From Mycobacterium sp. (lineage in GTDB: Bacteria > Actinomycetota > Actinomycetes > Mycobacteriales > Mycobacteriaceae): 46,110 bases of DNA. A model generated the notes under the pieces. That model saw only the letters and a list, made by a program, of their open reading frames with translations. It made no database searches and was not told where the DNA came from. The position numbers and the translations under genes are program-made. The DNA lies in the NCBI RefSeq assembly GCF_019247635.1, contig NZ_JAFBAR010000021.1:1-46110 (forward strand), written 5' to 3'. Positions 8,235 through 15,569 of this stretch are shown one piece after another; positions within the stretch are counted from its first letter, which is position 1; each line of letters starts with the position of its first letter.

Positions 8235-9712
8235 CGCATGCGTACCCAGGTGAACAAGCCGCCGATCCAGGCGGCGAGCGGCAGCGCGGCGATGATTGCC
8301 GCAATCTCCACCCACTCGGCGATCATCCGTACCAGCGGAGTGAAGCGGGTAATCGGCACCAGCAACGCTGCTGCCAGTCCGGCTGCTCCGAACCCGGCCA
8401 ACACCATGGCGCTCCACAACACGGCGTGCCCCGATGTAACGGGTTGGTGCAGAACGTATTTGGCGACGCCTACGCATACTGCCGCGGCCGCGGCGCACAC
8501 CAACGCAACCGCCTGGTGCTTGTCGGCGAACACACGCCCGCGACTGATGAAGATCACCACGAATAACGTGCACAGCAGCGCCGCCGCCGCACCGCGGTCG
8601 TGACCCGGCATCAGGGTGGCCCAGACCGCGGCGGGTAACGCCAGCCCGGCACCCACGCAGATTCCCGTCAGGACGCTGTTGGCACGGATCGCTGCGGCAG
8701 CGATCTGCGCACCACGTGGCGTCGTATCCGGGTTGGCTTCCTCCTCGGGGCCCTCGGTCACCGGAGAGACTGCGTCGACCGGCAAACCGGCACTGCGACG
8801 GAACAGATCGCGGCCCGTGATCGACCCGAAATACGGTGGACGGATCCGCGCCACCCACAACGCAACCGTCGGAGCCATGGTCAGCACCAACAACAACACG
8901 GCCAAAGTGCACATCCCGAGCCACTGCGGACGGATCGGCCACCACATCCGGGCCGCGGCGACCGTCCCACCGAGGCCGCACAGCGTCACAATCGTCGCCG
9001 CGACGTTCAGATGGCGACGTGTCATTCCGGCAACCCCGCACGTGAGCACCGATGCTGCCAGAGCTGCGATAAATAGATGCGCCGAGCCAAGCCGCCCGGG
9101 CGCGGCGCCGGCGAGGCTCACCGCGAGCAGTGGCACCGCCAGCCAACCCAGACCGTCGATCATGTCGCGGCGATACGGCCACCATCGCCAGACCGTCACG
9201 GCTCCACCGGCGGCCAACACACCGGCGACCCCGGTCACGCTCGAGGACATCAGCGAGTCGGTCGAAGTGCGTTGACGTAGCGCCAATCCCAGGATTGTCA
9301 CGGCCGACATCGCCAAGATGAACAGCGCGGTGTGCGACGCGGTTTGAACGGTGACCGATTCGAACAGCTTCTTGCCGATCCGAGCGAGCCCCGTGGACAG
9401 CGACTCGTATTGCGGTTCGAACGATTCGCCCGCAACAGCGGGAACCAGCGCCAGCGTGGCGCCGTCCTCCACCCCGAGTTCGTCTAGGGTCTTGGTGATG
9501 TCCAGCCGCACACCGTTTGCCTTGTGCAGCTCGTATCCGACACCGGGTTCCAGCCCGGCTAAGCCGCGGCGCTTCAGTTCATCGTTGAGCAGCTCGACGA
9601 CATTGTCGAGGAAGACCTCGATCGGGACCGACGCCGGATACACCTGCGACAGCAGGTGTTCACCACAGACGACGGCAACCGCACACCGCGCCGGAAACGA
9701 AACTTTGGCCAT
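8231..9712 (-). CDS. eccD2: ESX-2 integral membrane protein EccD2
   Basis: A 493-residue protein with an N-terminal ubiquitin-like domain (about 1-95, KVSFPARCAVAVVCGEHLL at the start) followed by about eleven hydrophobic segments, as in EccD. EccD forms the lipid-filled vestibule of the ESX membrane complex. ATG at 9712 shares one base with the upstream stop (TAATG), indicating coupling to the upstream ATPase gene. Length is close to the 509 aa remembered for M. tuberculosis EccD2. Reading frame is intact. Confidence 0.93.
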   Translation of the reverse strand: MAKVSFPARCAVAVVCGEHLLSQVYPASVPIEVFLDNVVELLNDELKRRGLAGLEPGVGYELHKANGVRLDITKTLDELGVEDGATLALVPAVAGESFEPQYESLSTGLARIGKKLFESVTVQTASHTALFILAMSAVTILGLALRQRTSTDSLMSSSVTGVAGVLAAGGAVTVWRWWPYRRDMIDGLGWLAVPLLAVSLAGAAPGRLGSAHLFIAALAASVLTCGVAGMTRRHLNVAATIVTLCGLGGTVAAARMWWPIRPQWLGMCTLAVLLLVLTMAPTVALWVARIRPPYFGSITGRDLFRRSAGLPVDAVSPVTEGPEEEANPDTTPRGAQIAAAAIRANSVLTGICVGAGLALPAAVWATLMPGHDRGAAAALLCTLFVVIFISRGRVFADKHQAVALVCAAAAAVCVGVAKYVLHQPVTSGHAVLWSAMVLAGFGAAGLAAALLVPITRFTPLVRMIAEWVEIAAIIAALPLAAWIGGLFTWVRMR

Positions 9713-10740
9713 TAACGCGGCCTGTCGGCATCCGGAATGTACTTGTCCGCCAACGCCGCAGTGATCTCGAATAGCCGCAGTCGGGTCTTCTTAGCCAACT
9801 CATGCTGGACGTCGATTATCCCACCCTTCGCGAGAAACGGGTCGTACGGCATGAATTCGACTGATGCTCCTGCCTGCCCGAAGCGCTCCGTGAGATACGT
9901 TCGCGCTTGCGGATCGAATTTATTGCGGCTGTCGTTCAGAATCACCATGCTGCGGGACACCAATTCGTGAAAACCCATCGCCCGCAACAGGTCAATCGAG
10001 CGGGTGACCGGCAGCGAAGTATCCGCCGTCAAGCCGGACACGAACACCAGCGCGTCACACGCGTCGAGCACCGCCTTCATAACCGGGTGCTCCAGGTCGT
10101 CGGAAGTGTCCACCACGATGACGGTGTGCGTGCGGCGCAACCGCGACAGCACTCCGCTGAACATCGAGGGCACCAGTGGCCGCGGCTGGTCCGATGCCCG
10201 ATTACCGGCGAGCACATCCAAGCCAATGCTGTTCTGTCCCAGATGTTCTCGAATATCGGCATAACCTTGGACGTCGGTGTCGTTGAGGACAGCCGCATAG
10301 TCACCCGGTGGCGACTCGTCGATCCGGCCGGCGAGCGTTCCAAAACCGGGAGCCGCGTCAACGGCCACCACGTTCTCGGGTCTGCACTCCCGGAAGACCG
10401 CGCCGATGCACGCAGTCATCGTGGTCTTCCCCACGCCACCCTTCCCCGAGACCACCCCGATGACGTACTGCTTACGTATGTGACGCCGTATCCGCTCCTG
10501 CAATTCGCGGTAATGCCGTTCAGCGGGCGACTCGCCCAGATTTATGGTTTGGAAAGAGGCTCGGTAGAGGAACTTGCGCCATCCCCCGCCGGGCGGGATT
10601 TTACGCGGAGCGACCATATCGGAAATGCGTAAGGTCCCCGAAACGGAATCCTGGTGCTGGTAACGGGCGGCCAGCGCGTCTCGCCCCGCCGCTCCGCCTT
10701 GCTCCGCCGGAGTCGGCGGAGCGTTCCACGGATTCGTCAC
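9712..10740 (-). CDS. ESX-2 MinD/EspI-like ATPase (Rv3888c type)
   Basis: A 342-residue protein with a basic N-terminal stretch (residues ~40-90) and a MinD-type P-loop (GKGGVGKT, 99-106), then VAVDAAPGFGTL and VIVVDTSDD. The GTG start at 10740 was chosen because GAGGGG precedes it by a short distance and the length equals the 341 aa remembered for M. tuberculosis Rv3888c; the frame upstream overlaps espG2. It is 35 bp downstream of espG2 and directly coupled to eccD2. Similar proteins (EspI) may tie secretion to ATP level; role here is inferred. It is a paralogue of the ATPase at the left window edge. Confidence 0.85.
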   Translation of the reverse strand: MTNPWNAPPTPAEQGGAAGRDALAARYQHQDSVSGTLRISDMVAPRKIPPGGGWRKFLYRASFQTINLGESPAERHYRELQERIRRHIRKQYVIGVVSGKGGVGKTTMTACIGAVFRECRPENVVAVDAAPGFGTLAGRIDESPPGDYAAVLNDTDVQGYADIREHLGQNSIGLDVLAGNRASDQPRPLVPSMFSGVLSRLRRTHTVIVVDTSDDLEHPVMKAVLDACDALVFVSGLTADTSLPVTRSIDLLRAMGFHELVSRSMVILNDSRNKFDPQARTYLTERFGQAGASVEFMPYDPFLAKGGIIDVQHELAKKTRLRLFEITAALADKYIPDADRPR

Positions 10741-10775
10741 GATCCCCTCACTAACATTTGCGTGATACCTCTCGA

Positions 10776-11606
10776 CTACACGACTCTTCGGTACGAATAC
10801 CATTCCTGATCGGCGGGCAGACGCCGAACCATGCGGTGAATGGCAGAAGCGATATTGCCCTGCGAGCCGGGGGCAACGATCAGCCATTTCTTGCCGCCCG
10901 AGTGGACGTTCTCGGCGACTAACCGTCCTTCGGTGGTATCGATGATGGCCACCGCGGTGTCCTCGATATGTGTGCGTCGGGACCGACCCGTCTGCACTCC
11001 GCACTGGATCGCAACAATCGAAGCTTGGGCTGATCGGCTTGGATCGGCAGCCAGCAATAGCGCGCGCAGCTGGTCGGCCTCCAGCCCCTGGTCGCCCAGG
11101 AACTTGGCCAAGGCGCCCTGGCTGCTCGAGGCCGCCCGCATGGCGTCGGCGTCCAAGGTGACCGGCCGCACCGACGACGGAGCATTCGCGCCACACAGTC
11201 GGTCAATCTGTGCGGTCAGCACCGCACTTGCCGAACCTTCGGCAGTGGCGGTTCCCGCGCCGCTTATCCGGACGAGATCCTCGGAACGCTCCATCACTAC
11301 CCACCACTGCGCGAATCGAGCGAGCAGCACGCGGGCCGGGTCCTCGTCGGGCGTGCGTATGTGCGCCAGCAGCGCGATGTCGCGGCGGGAAAGCACGGTG
11401 AGCCACTCGACCACGGTGCTGTCCACCGCGTCTGATTCGCCCAAGACGCCGGCGGCCCGAAGGTCGGCGGTGATCGGATGTTGCAGCGCCAACCGCTTGG
11501 GCTCGACGCTAGGCAGGTGAGGCCGCAGCCCCAATTCGGGGGCCACGACCTCGATGCCGGTGAGCACTTGCAGCACCCACAGGCCATCGACGGTGGTGGT
11601 TAACAC
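10776..11606 (-). CDS. espG2: ESX-2 PE/PPE chaperone EspG2
   Basis: A 276-residue EspG-family protein, the same length as remembered for M. tuberculosis EspG2. Features: N-terminal TTVDGLWVLQVLTG, central ILGES-type loops and a C-terminal PADQEWYSYRR segment. EspG proteins are cytosolic and bind the helical tip of PPE proteins of PE/PPE pairs, keeping them soluble until EccA releases them. GTG start at 11606. The cognate PE36/PPE69 pair is missing from this locus, so its client is not encoded nearby. Gap to esxC is 66 bp. Confidence 0.88.
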   Translation of the reverse strand: MLTTTVDGLWVLQVLTGIEVVAPELGLRPHLPSVEPKRLALQHPITADLRAAGVLGESDAVDSTVVEWLTVLSRRDIALLAHIRTPDEDPARVLLARFAQWWVVMERSEDLVRISGAGTATAEGSASAVLTAQIDRLCGANAPSSVRPVTLDADAMRAASSSQGALAKFLGDQGLEADQLRALLLAADPSRSAQASIVAIQCGVQTGRSRRTHIEDTAVAIIDTTEGRLVAENVHSGGKKWLIVAPGSQGNIASAIHRMVRRLPADQEWYSYRRVV

Positions 11607-11672
11607 GTTGTCCTCAACACCGGCGTTGGGGGGCGCACCCGCGACGCACGCCCGCCAGGCCGTTCACAGCAA

Positions 11673-11963
11673 TTAGGCGAATAGGGTCCCTATCTGGGCG
11701 TCGCACGCCTGCGCCATCTCATCGACGTTGTGCACGGTGTGGCCGTGCCGGCTGACGGTCTGGATCAGGTCTTCGAGCCCATGCAGCATCTGCTGCTGCG
11801 CATCGAAGAATGCCGTTGCTCCATGGCCCTGGAAAAAGTCGGCGAGCGCCTGGGTGAGATGGAGGACATCCGAATGGATCTCCATCAGCTGGGCGGCCTG
11901 CGAACCTACTTCGCCGGCGAAGCCGATGACGGCGCCGTGGTTGTACACGATCTGGTCTGACAT
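11673..11963 (-). CDS. esxC: ESX-2 WXG100-family protein EsxC
   Basis: A 96-residue small helical protein of the ESAT-6 family. The hairpin turn carries GHGATAFFDAQQQ instead of a W-x-G motif, as in the M. tuberculosis EsxC, which I recall as also lacking Trp. It should pair with EsxD as a heterodimer. ATG at 11963. The 55-bp gap to esxD contains a purine-rich ribosome site. No Y-x-x-x-D/E secretion motif is visible at the C-terminus. Confidence 0.9.
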   Translation of the reverse strand: MSDQIVYNHGAVIGFAGEVGSQAAQLMEIHSDVLHLTQALADFFQGHGATAFFDAQQQMLHGLEDLIQTVSRHGHTVHNVDEMAQACDAQIGTLFA

Positions 11964-12018
11964 GGCAGTTATTCCTTACTGAGATAAGCGTGTGGGCTGG
12001 GTTCGATGGTCGCTGGGT

Positions 12019-12342
12019 TCAGACGGACGCGGTCCCGCCAAACAGGCCGGTGAAACTGTGGGACGAGTCGGCTTCGTGGTTCTCCATCAGCACTGCCGCC
12101 TGACCGAGTCCGTGCGCCAGCCGCTGACCGCCTGACATGATCTGCTGGAGATCGTGGTGGATCTGGCCCGCGGTATTGAGGGAGGTTGAACCTGCATCGC
12201 CAGCCCACCCAGTGGCGCTGATGATGTCCTCGTGACCACTCAGGTACTGGTTGGCGATTGCAGCGGCCTCCTGTAGTCGCGTCTCAATCTGCTGCTGCGT
12301 GCTTCTGAGCAGTTCCGGAGTGACGACGGTCGCGTTTGCCAT
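12019..12342 (-). CDS. esxD: ESX-2 WXG100-family protein EsxD
   Basis: A 107-residue protein, the same length as remembered for M. tuberculosis EsxD. It has the W-x-G turn (Trp46-Ala47-Gly48) flanked by two helices and a C-terminal SFTGLFGG tail. It is presumed to form a heterodimer with EsxC as secretion substrate. ATG at 12342 follows a strong ribosome site (GAGGGAG). In M. tuberculosis PPE69 and PE36 precede it; here it is the first gene of the operon and has its own promoter. Confidence 0.9.
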   Translation of the reverse strand: MANATVVTPELLRSTQQQIETRLQEAAAIANQYLSGHEDIISATGWAGDAGSTSLNTAGQIHHDLQQIMSGGQRLAHGLGQAAVLMENHEADSSHSFTGLFGGTASV

Positions 12343-12389
12343 ATGACTTCTCCCTCGTTAATTACACTTCCCGCGCCGGGATCCGAACA

Positions 12390-12418
12390 AAGCTAAAACA
12401 GCCGTCACCGACTGTCAC
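12390..12418 (-). promoter_or_regulatory. Putative sigma-A-type promoter of the esxD-eccA2 operon
   Basis: On the minus strand a -35 GTGACA (12413-12418) and a -10 TAGCTT (12390-12395) are separated by 17 bp. The predicted start, about 7 bp downstream, leaves a leader of roughly 40 bases before esxD. GTGACA matches TTGACA at five positions and TAGCTT fits TANNNT. Strength cannot be judged. Confidence 0.5.
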
Positions 12419-12433
12419 TTCAGTCCCCCACAA

Positions 12434-12449
12434 GGCCCGCAAAAGGGCC
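12434..12449 (-). terminator. Small hairpin downstream of the DxDGDG-protein gene
   Basis: GGCCC (12434-12438) and GGGCC (12445-12449) can pair with a six-base loop. It lies 145 bp downstream of the stop at 12594 and just upstream of the esxD promoter, so it could end the pcnA-side transcript. The rest of 12343-12593, the expected scar of the missing ESX-2 genes, shows no gene remnant that I could recognise. Confidence 0.3.
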
Positions 12450-12593
12450 GAACACGCTGAGTGCACACCAGAATTATTCATGTGTCAAACGGGCGATCAG
12501 CGCTGCGATGGCCTGTGCTGTTCATCGCTGCGGTTGACAAAGCCGCCCAGTGGTGTGCAAGTGGCGCGAGTGGTAGCTGAGCCTCTGCTGCCG

Positions 12594-13100
12594 TCACAGG
12601 ACGCTGGCGCCGTCGGCCAAGCCGTCGCCGTTGCTGTCGGTCAGCCTGACGTTCCACCGGCCGTCGCCGTCGGTGTCGACATACCCGGTCACGCCGGTTT
12701 CGTCGGTGCACAGGACCCGGTCGGCCGTCCCGTCTCCATCCGTATCCATCAATCGGTCGTCGGTCCGGCCGTGCCCGTCGAAGTCGACCAGCGGCCCGCC
12801 GGTGTGCTCAACGCCGTCGAGGCCGAACCACCGCAGGTGGCCGCCCTTATCCACCGCGACCGACCACGTCCCGGACCCGTCGTCGGTGAAATAGCTCTCC
12901 GGAGTGCCGTCGTTGTCGAGGTCCAGCACGGCCTGATCGGCCAGCCCGTCGCCGTCGAGATCGGCGAGCGCGTCGTCGCGCATCCCGTCGCCGTCGATGT
13001 CCAGGCCGACCGCATCGAGCCGGCCGTCGCCGTCGAGATCGAGGTCAAAAGGGCGGTTGAAGATGGTCGCGGTGCCGCCGTCGCCGATGCAGTACTCCAT
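12594..13100 (-). CDS. Acidic DxDGDG-repeat protein (Rv3906c-like)
   Basis: A 168-residue protein built largely of DxDGDG-like motifs: DLDGDG, DIDGDG, DLDGDG, DLDNDG, DFDGHG, DTDGDG, DTDGDG and DSNGDG. These resemble calcium-binding loops of EF-hand, dockerin or thrombospondin type 3 repeats. It has no signal peptide or transmembrane segment. Length fits the M. tuberculosis gene Rv3906c (169 aa from memory), whose homologues have sometimes been named pullulanase, without support that I know of. It is on the same strand as pcnA, 24 bp downstream, and may share its transcript. Calcium binding is inferred from the motifs only. Confidence 0.8.
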   Translation of the reverse strand: MEYCIGDGGTATIFNRPFDLDLDGDGRLDAVGLDIDGDGMRDDALADLDGDGLADQAVLDLDNDGTPESYFTDDGSGTWSVAVDKGGHLRWFGLDGVEHTGGPLVDFDGHGRTDDRLMDTDGDGTADRVLCTDETGVTGYVDTDGDGRWNVRLTDSNGDGLADGASVL

Positions 13101-13124
13101 ACATCTTCCGACGCCGTGCCGCCG

Positions 13125-14564
13125 CTACTCGTTCCGCTGCTCTGCCCACCACGCGAGCAACTCCGCGGTCGCCTCGTCGGTACTCAGCGGGCCGCGGTCC
13201 AGCCGCAGTTCCTTGAGAAATCGCCACGCTGCGCCGACCTGCGGGCCGGCCGGAATCCCCAGCAGCTCCATGATCTGGTTGCCGTCCAGGTCGGGGCGCA
13301 CCCGTTCCAGATCCTCCTGAGCGGCCAGCTCGGCGATCCGCTGCTCCAGCCGGTCGTAGCTGGCCTGCAGTCGGGCCGCGCGGCGCTGGTTGCGGGTCGT
13401 GCAATCCGCGCGCACCAGCTTGTGTAGCCGCGGCAGCAGCGGCCCGGCATCGGTGACATATCGGCGCACCGCCGAATCGGTCCACTTGCCGTCGCCGTAG
13501 CCGTGGAACCGCAGGTGCAGGAAGACCAGCTGCGAAACGTCGTCGACCATCTGCTTGGAATACTTCAGCGCCCGCATCCGCTTGCGGACCATCTTGGCCC
13601 CGACCACCTCGTGATGGTGGAAGCTCACCCCGCCATTGGGCTCGTGCCGCCGGGTGGCGGGCTTGCCGATATCGTGCAGCAGCGCCGCCCAGCGCAACAC
13701 CAAATCGGGGCCGTCATCCTCCAACGCGATGGCCTGGCGCAACACCGTCAGCGAATGCTGGTAGACGTCCTTGTGCTGGTGGTGCTCGTCGATGGCCATC
13801 TGCATCCCGCCGACCTCGGGCAAGACCACCTCCCCCATTCCGGTCTGGACCAGCAGGTCGATCCCGGCGACCGGGTCGGCGCCCAGCAGCAGCTTGTCCA
13901 GCTCGGCGGCCACCCGTTCGGCGCTGATCCGGGCCAGTTGGGGCGCCATGTCCTCGATCGCCTCGCGCACCCGCGGCGCCACGGTGAAGCCCAGCTGGGA
14001 GACGAACCGCGCGGCGCGCAGCATCCGCAGCGGATCGTCACCGAAGGACACCTGCGGCGCCGACGGGGTGTCCAGCACGCGGGCGTGCAGCGCCGCGAAA
14101 CCGCCCAGCGGATCGAGGAACTCGCCAGGCCCGGCGGCCGTGACGCGAACGGCCATGGCATTGACGGTGAAGTCGCGGCGCACCAGATCGCCGTCCAGCC
14201 GATCGCCGAACCGTACCTCCGGATTGCGCGAAACCTGGTCGTAGCTGTCGGCGCGGAACGTGGTGATCTCGAGGCGGTAGTCGCCCGTGCCGACCCCGAC
14301 GGTGCCGAACTGGATTCCGGTGTCCCACAGGTTGTCGGCCCAGCCCCGCACGATGTCCTGCACCAGCTCGGGGCGGGCGTCGGTGGTCAGGTCAAAGTCG
14401 GGACTCAGCCGGCCCAACAGCGCATCGCGCACCGAACCGCCCACCAAATACAGCTCGTACCCGGCGGCATCGAACAACGCGCCCAACTCGCTGAGCACCG
14501 GCGCGTGCCGATTCAACGCGACCGCGGCGGTCAGCAGTTCGGCATCGTGGCGGGGGTCGGGCAC
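13125..14564 (-). CDS. pcnA: Poly(A) polymerase / CCA tRNA nucleotidyltransferase family, with HD domain
   Basis: A 479-residue protein. The nucleotidyltransferase domain has the GGSVRDALLGR and DFDLTTDARP motifs (about residues 40-65) that supply the catalytic acidic residues. A central RNA-binding region with SFGDDPLRMLRAARF follows, then an HD domain (LLHDIGK, HHHEVVG) in the C-terminal half. M. tuberculosis PcnA is a CCA-adding enzyme by family. GTG at 14564 was chosen because it matches the length (480) and N-terminus of M. tuberculosis PcnA; the frame runs open to 14771 without a good ribosome site. It is divergent from mutT4 with a 243-bp gap. Confidence 0.93.
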   Translation of the reverse strand: MPDPRHDAELLTAAVALNRHAPVLSELGALFDAAGYELYLVGGSVRDALLGRLSPDFDLTTDARPELVQDIVRGWADNLWDTGIQFGTVGVGTGDYRLEITTFRADSYDQVSRNPEVRFGDRLDGDLVRRDFTVNAMAVRVTAAGPGEFLDPLGGFAALHARVLDTPSAPQVSFGDDPLRMLRAARFVSQLGFTVAPRVREAIEDMAPQLARISAERVAAELDKLLLGADPVAGIDLLVQTGMGEVVLPEVGGMQMAIDEHHQHKDVYQHSLTVLRQAIALEDDGPDLVLRWAALLHDIGKPATRRHEPNGGVSFHHHEVVGAKMVRKRMRALKYSKQMVDDVSQLVFLHLRFHGYGDGKWTDSAVRRYVTDAGPLLPRLHKLVRADCTTRNQRRAARLQASYDRLEQRIAELAAQEDLERVRPDLDGNQIMELLGIPAGPQVGAAWRFLKELRLDRGPLSTDEATAELLAWWAEQRNE

Positions 14565-14794
14565 GTTCGGTAAGCCTAATGGCGTGGCGCGCTCGGCGAC
14601 GCGCGTGTCGAGTCCGCGTCCGGGCACCCGGACAAAAGCCACACCCCCGCCCGCCCGGGACCCACGCGGCAGCTGGGATGTTCCGCGGAAGGACGCCCAC
14701 TCACTCCCGATGCTGCTCGGGCCCGCGACAGACCCCATAAACGGCGACAAGCCCAAGAACGGCGAGTACATCCAGCGGGCCAGCCCGTGCCAGC

Positions 14795-14800
14795 TACTAT
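14795..14800 (+). promoter_or_regulatory. Putative -10 box giving a leaderless mutT4 transcript
   Basis: TACTAT lies seven bases before the GTG start of mutT4 and no ribosome site precedes that GTG. In mycobacteria a TANNNT box 6-8 bp before an ATG/GTG commonly marks a leaderless mRNA. Confidence 0.45.
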
Positions 14801-14807
14801 CGCTTGG

Positions 14808-15569
14808 GTGTCCGACGGCGAACGAGCCAAACCGCGTCGGCGCCGCGGGCGGCGTCGCGGCCGCGGCGCGTCCGCGTCAGGCGAGAACCGCGCGGAGAGC
14901 CCGCCCGCCGGCACCGGATCCCCGGCCAAACCGGCCACACCGGCCACACCGGCCAAACCGCATCGGACCCGTCCGTCGCGCCGCGCGCCGGAACGCCTGC
15001 GCACGGTGCACGAAACCTCGGCTGGCGGCCTGGTTATCGACGGTATCGACGGGCCCCGTGAATCGCAGGTCGCGGCGCTGATCGGCCGGATCGATCGCCG
15101 GGGACGGATGCTGTGGTCGCTACCGAAGGGCCACATCGAGCAGGGTGAGACCGCCGAGCAGACGGCCATTCGCGAGGTCGCCGAGGAGACCGGCATTCGC
15201 GGCAGCGTCCTGGCCGCCCTCGGACGCATCGACTACTGGTTCGTCACCGACGGCCGCCGCGTGCACAAGACGGTGCACCATTACTTAATGCGATTCTGCG
15301 GCGGCGAACTGTGCGACGAGGACCTCGAAGTTGCCGAGGTGGCCTGGGTTCCCATCGGGGAACTGCCGTCGCGGCTGGCCTATGCGGACGAACGCCGGTT
15401 GGCCGAGGTTGCCGACGAACTGATCGACAAGCTCCAAAGCGACGGGCCCGCGGCGCTTCCGCCGCTGCCACCCAGCTCGCCCCGCCGCCGGCCACAGACG
15501 CATTCGCACGTCCGCCACGCCGGCGATTTCCCTGCGGGCCGGAAGAACGGTGACGGGCCGGCACCGTGA
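14808..15569 (+). CDS. mutT4: Nudix hydrolase MutT4
   Basis: A 253-residue protein with a basic, low-complexity N-terminal third ([11 protein letters not shown], then Pro/Ala-rich) and a Nudix domain. The Nudix box is complete at about residues 108-130, with G-x5-E-x7-R-E-x2-E-E-x-G-I. Family members hydrolyse oxidised or damaged nucleotides; the exact substrate of MutT4 is uncertain. GTG at 14808 was chosen by the remembered N-terminus of M. tuberculosis MutT4 (VSDGE...) and the -10 box just upstream. It overlaps the next gene (GTGA), suggesting one operon with Rv3909-like and mviN. Confidence 0.93.
   Translation: MSDGERAKPRRRRGRRRGRGASASGENRAESPPAGTGSPAKPATPATPAKPHRTRPSRRAPERLRTVHETSAGGLVIDGIDGPRESQVAALIGRIDRRGRMLWSLPKGHIEQGETAEQTAIREVAEETGIRGSVLAALGRIDYWFVTDGRRVHKTVHHYLMRFCGGELCDEDLEVAEVAWVPIGELPSRLAYADERRLAEVADELIDKLQSDGPAALPPLPPSSPRRRPQTHSHVRHAGDFPAGRKNGDGPAP

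Noticed and set aside
8235..9185. N-terminal extension of mycP2
   Set aside because: Lies in eccD2; the signal peptide starts at 8234.
12336..13427. 363-codon plus-strand frame across the DxDGDG gene
   Set aside because: Low-complexity reading of the repeat gene in reverse; no ribosome site and no domain.
13503..14573. 356-codon plus-strand frame over pcnA
   Set aside because: Shadow of pcnA, whose motifs are clear.
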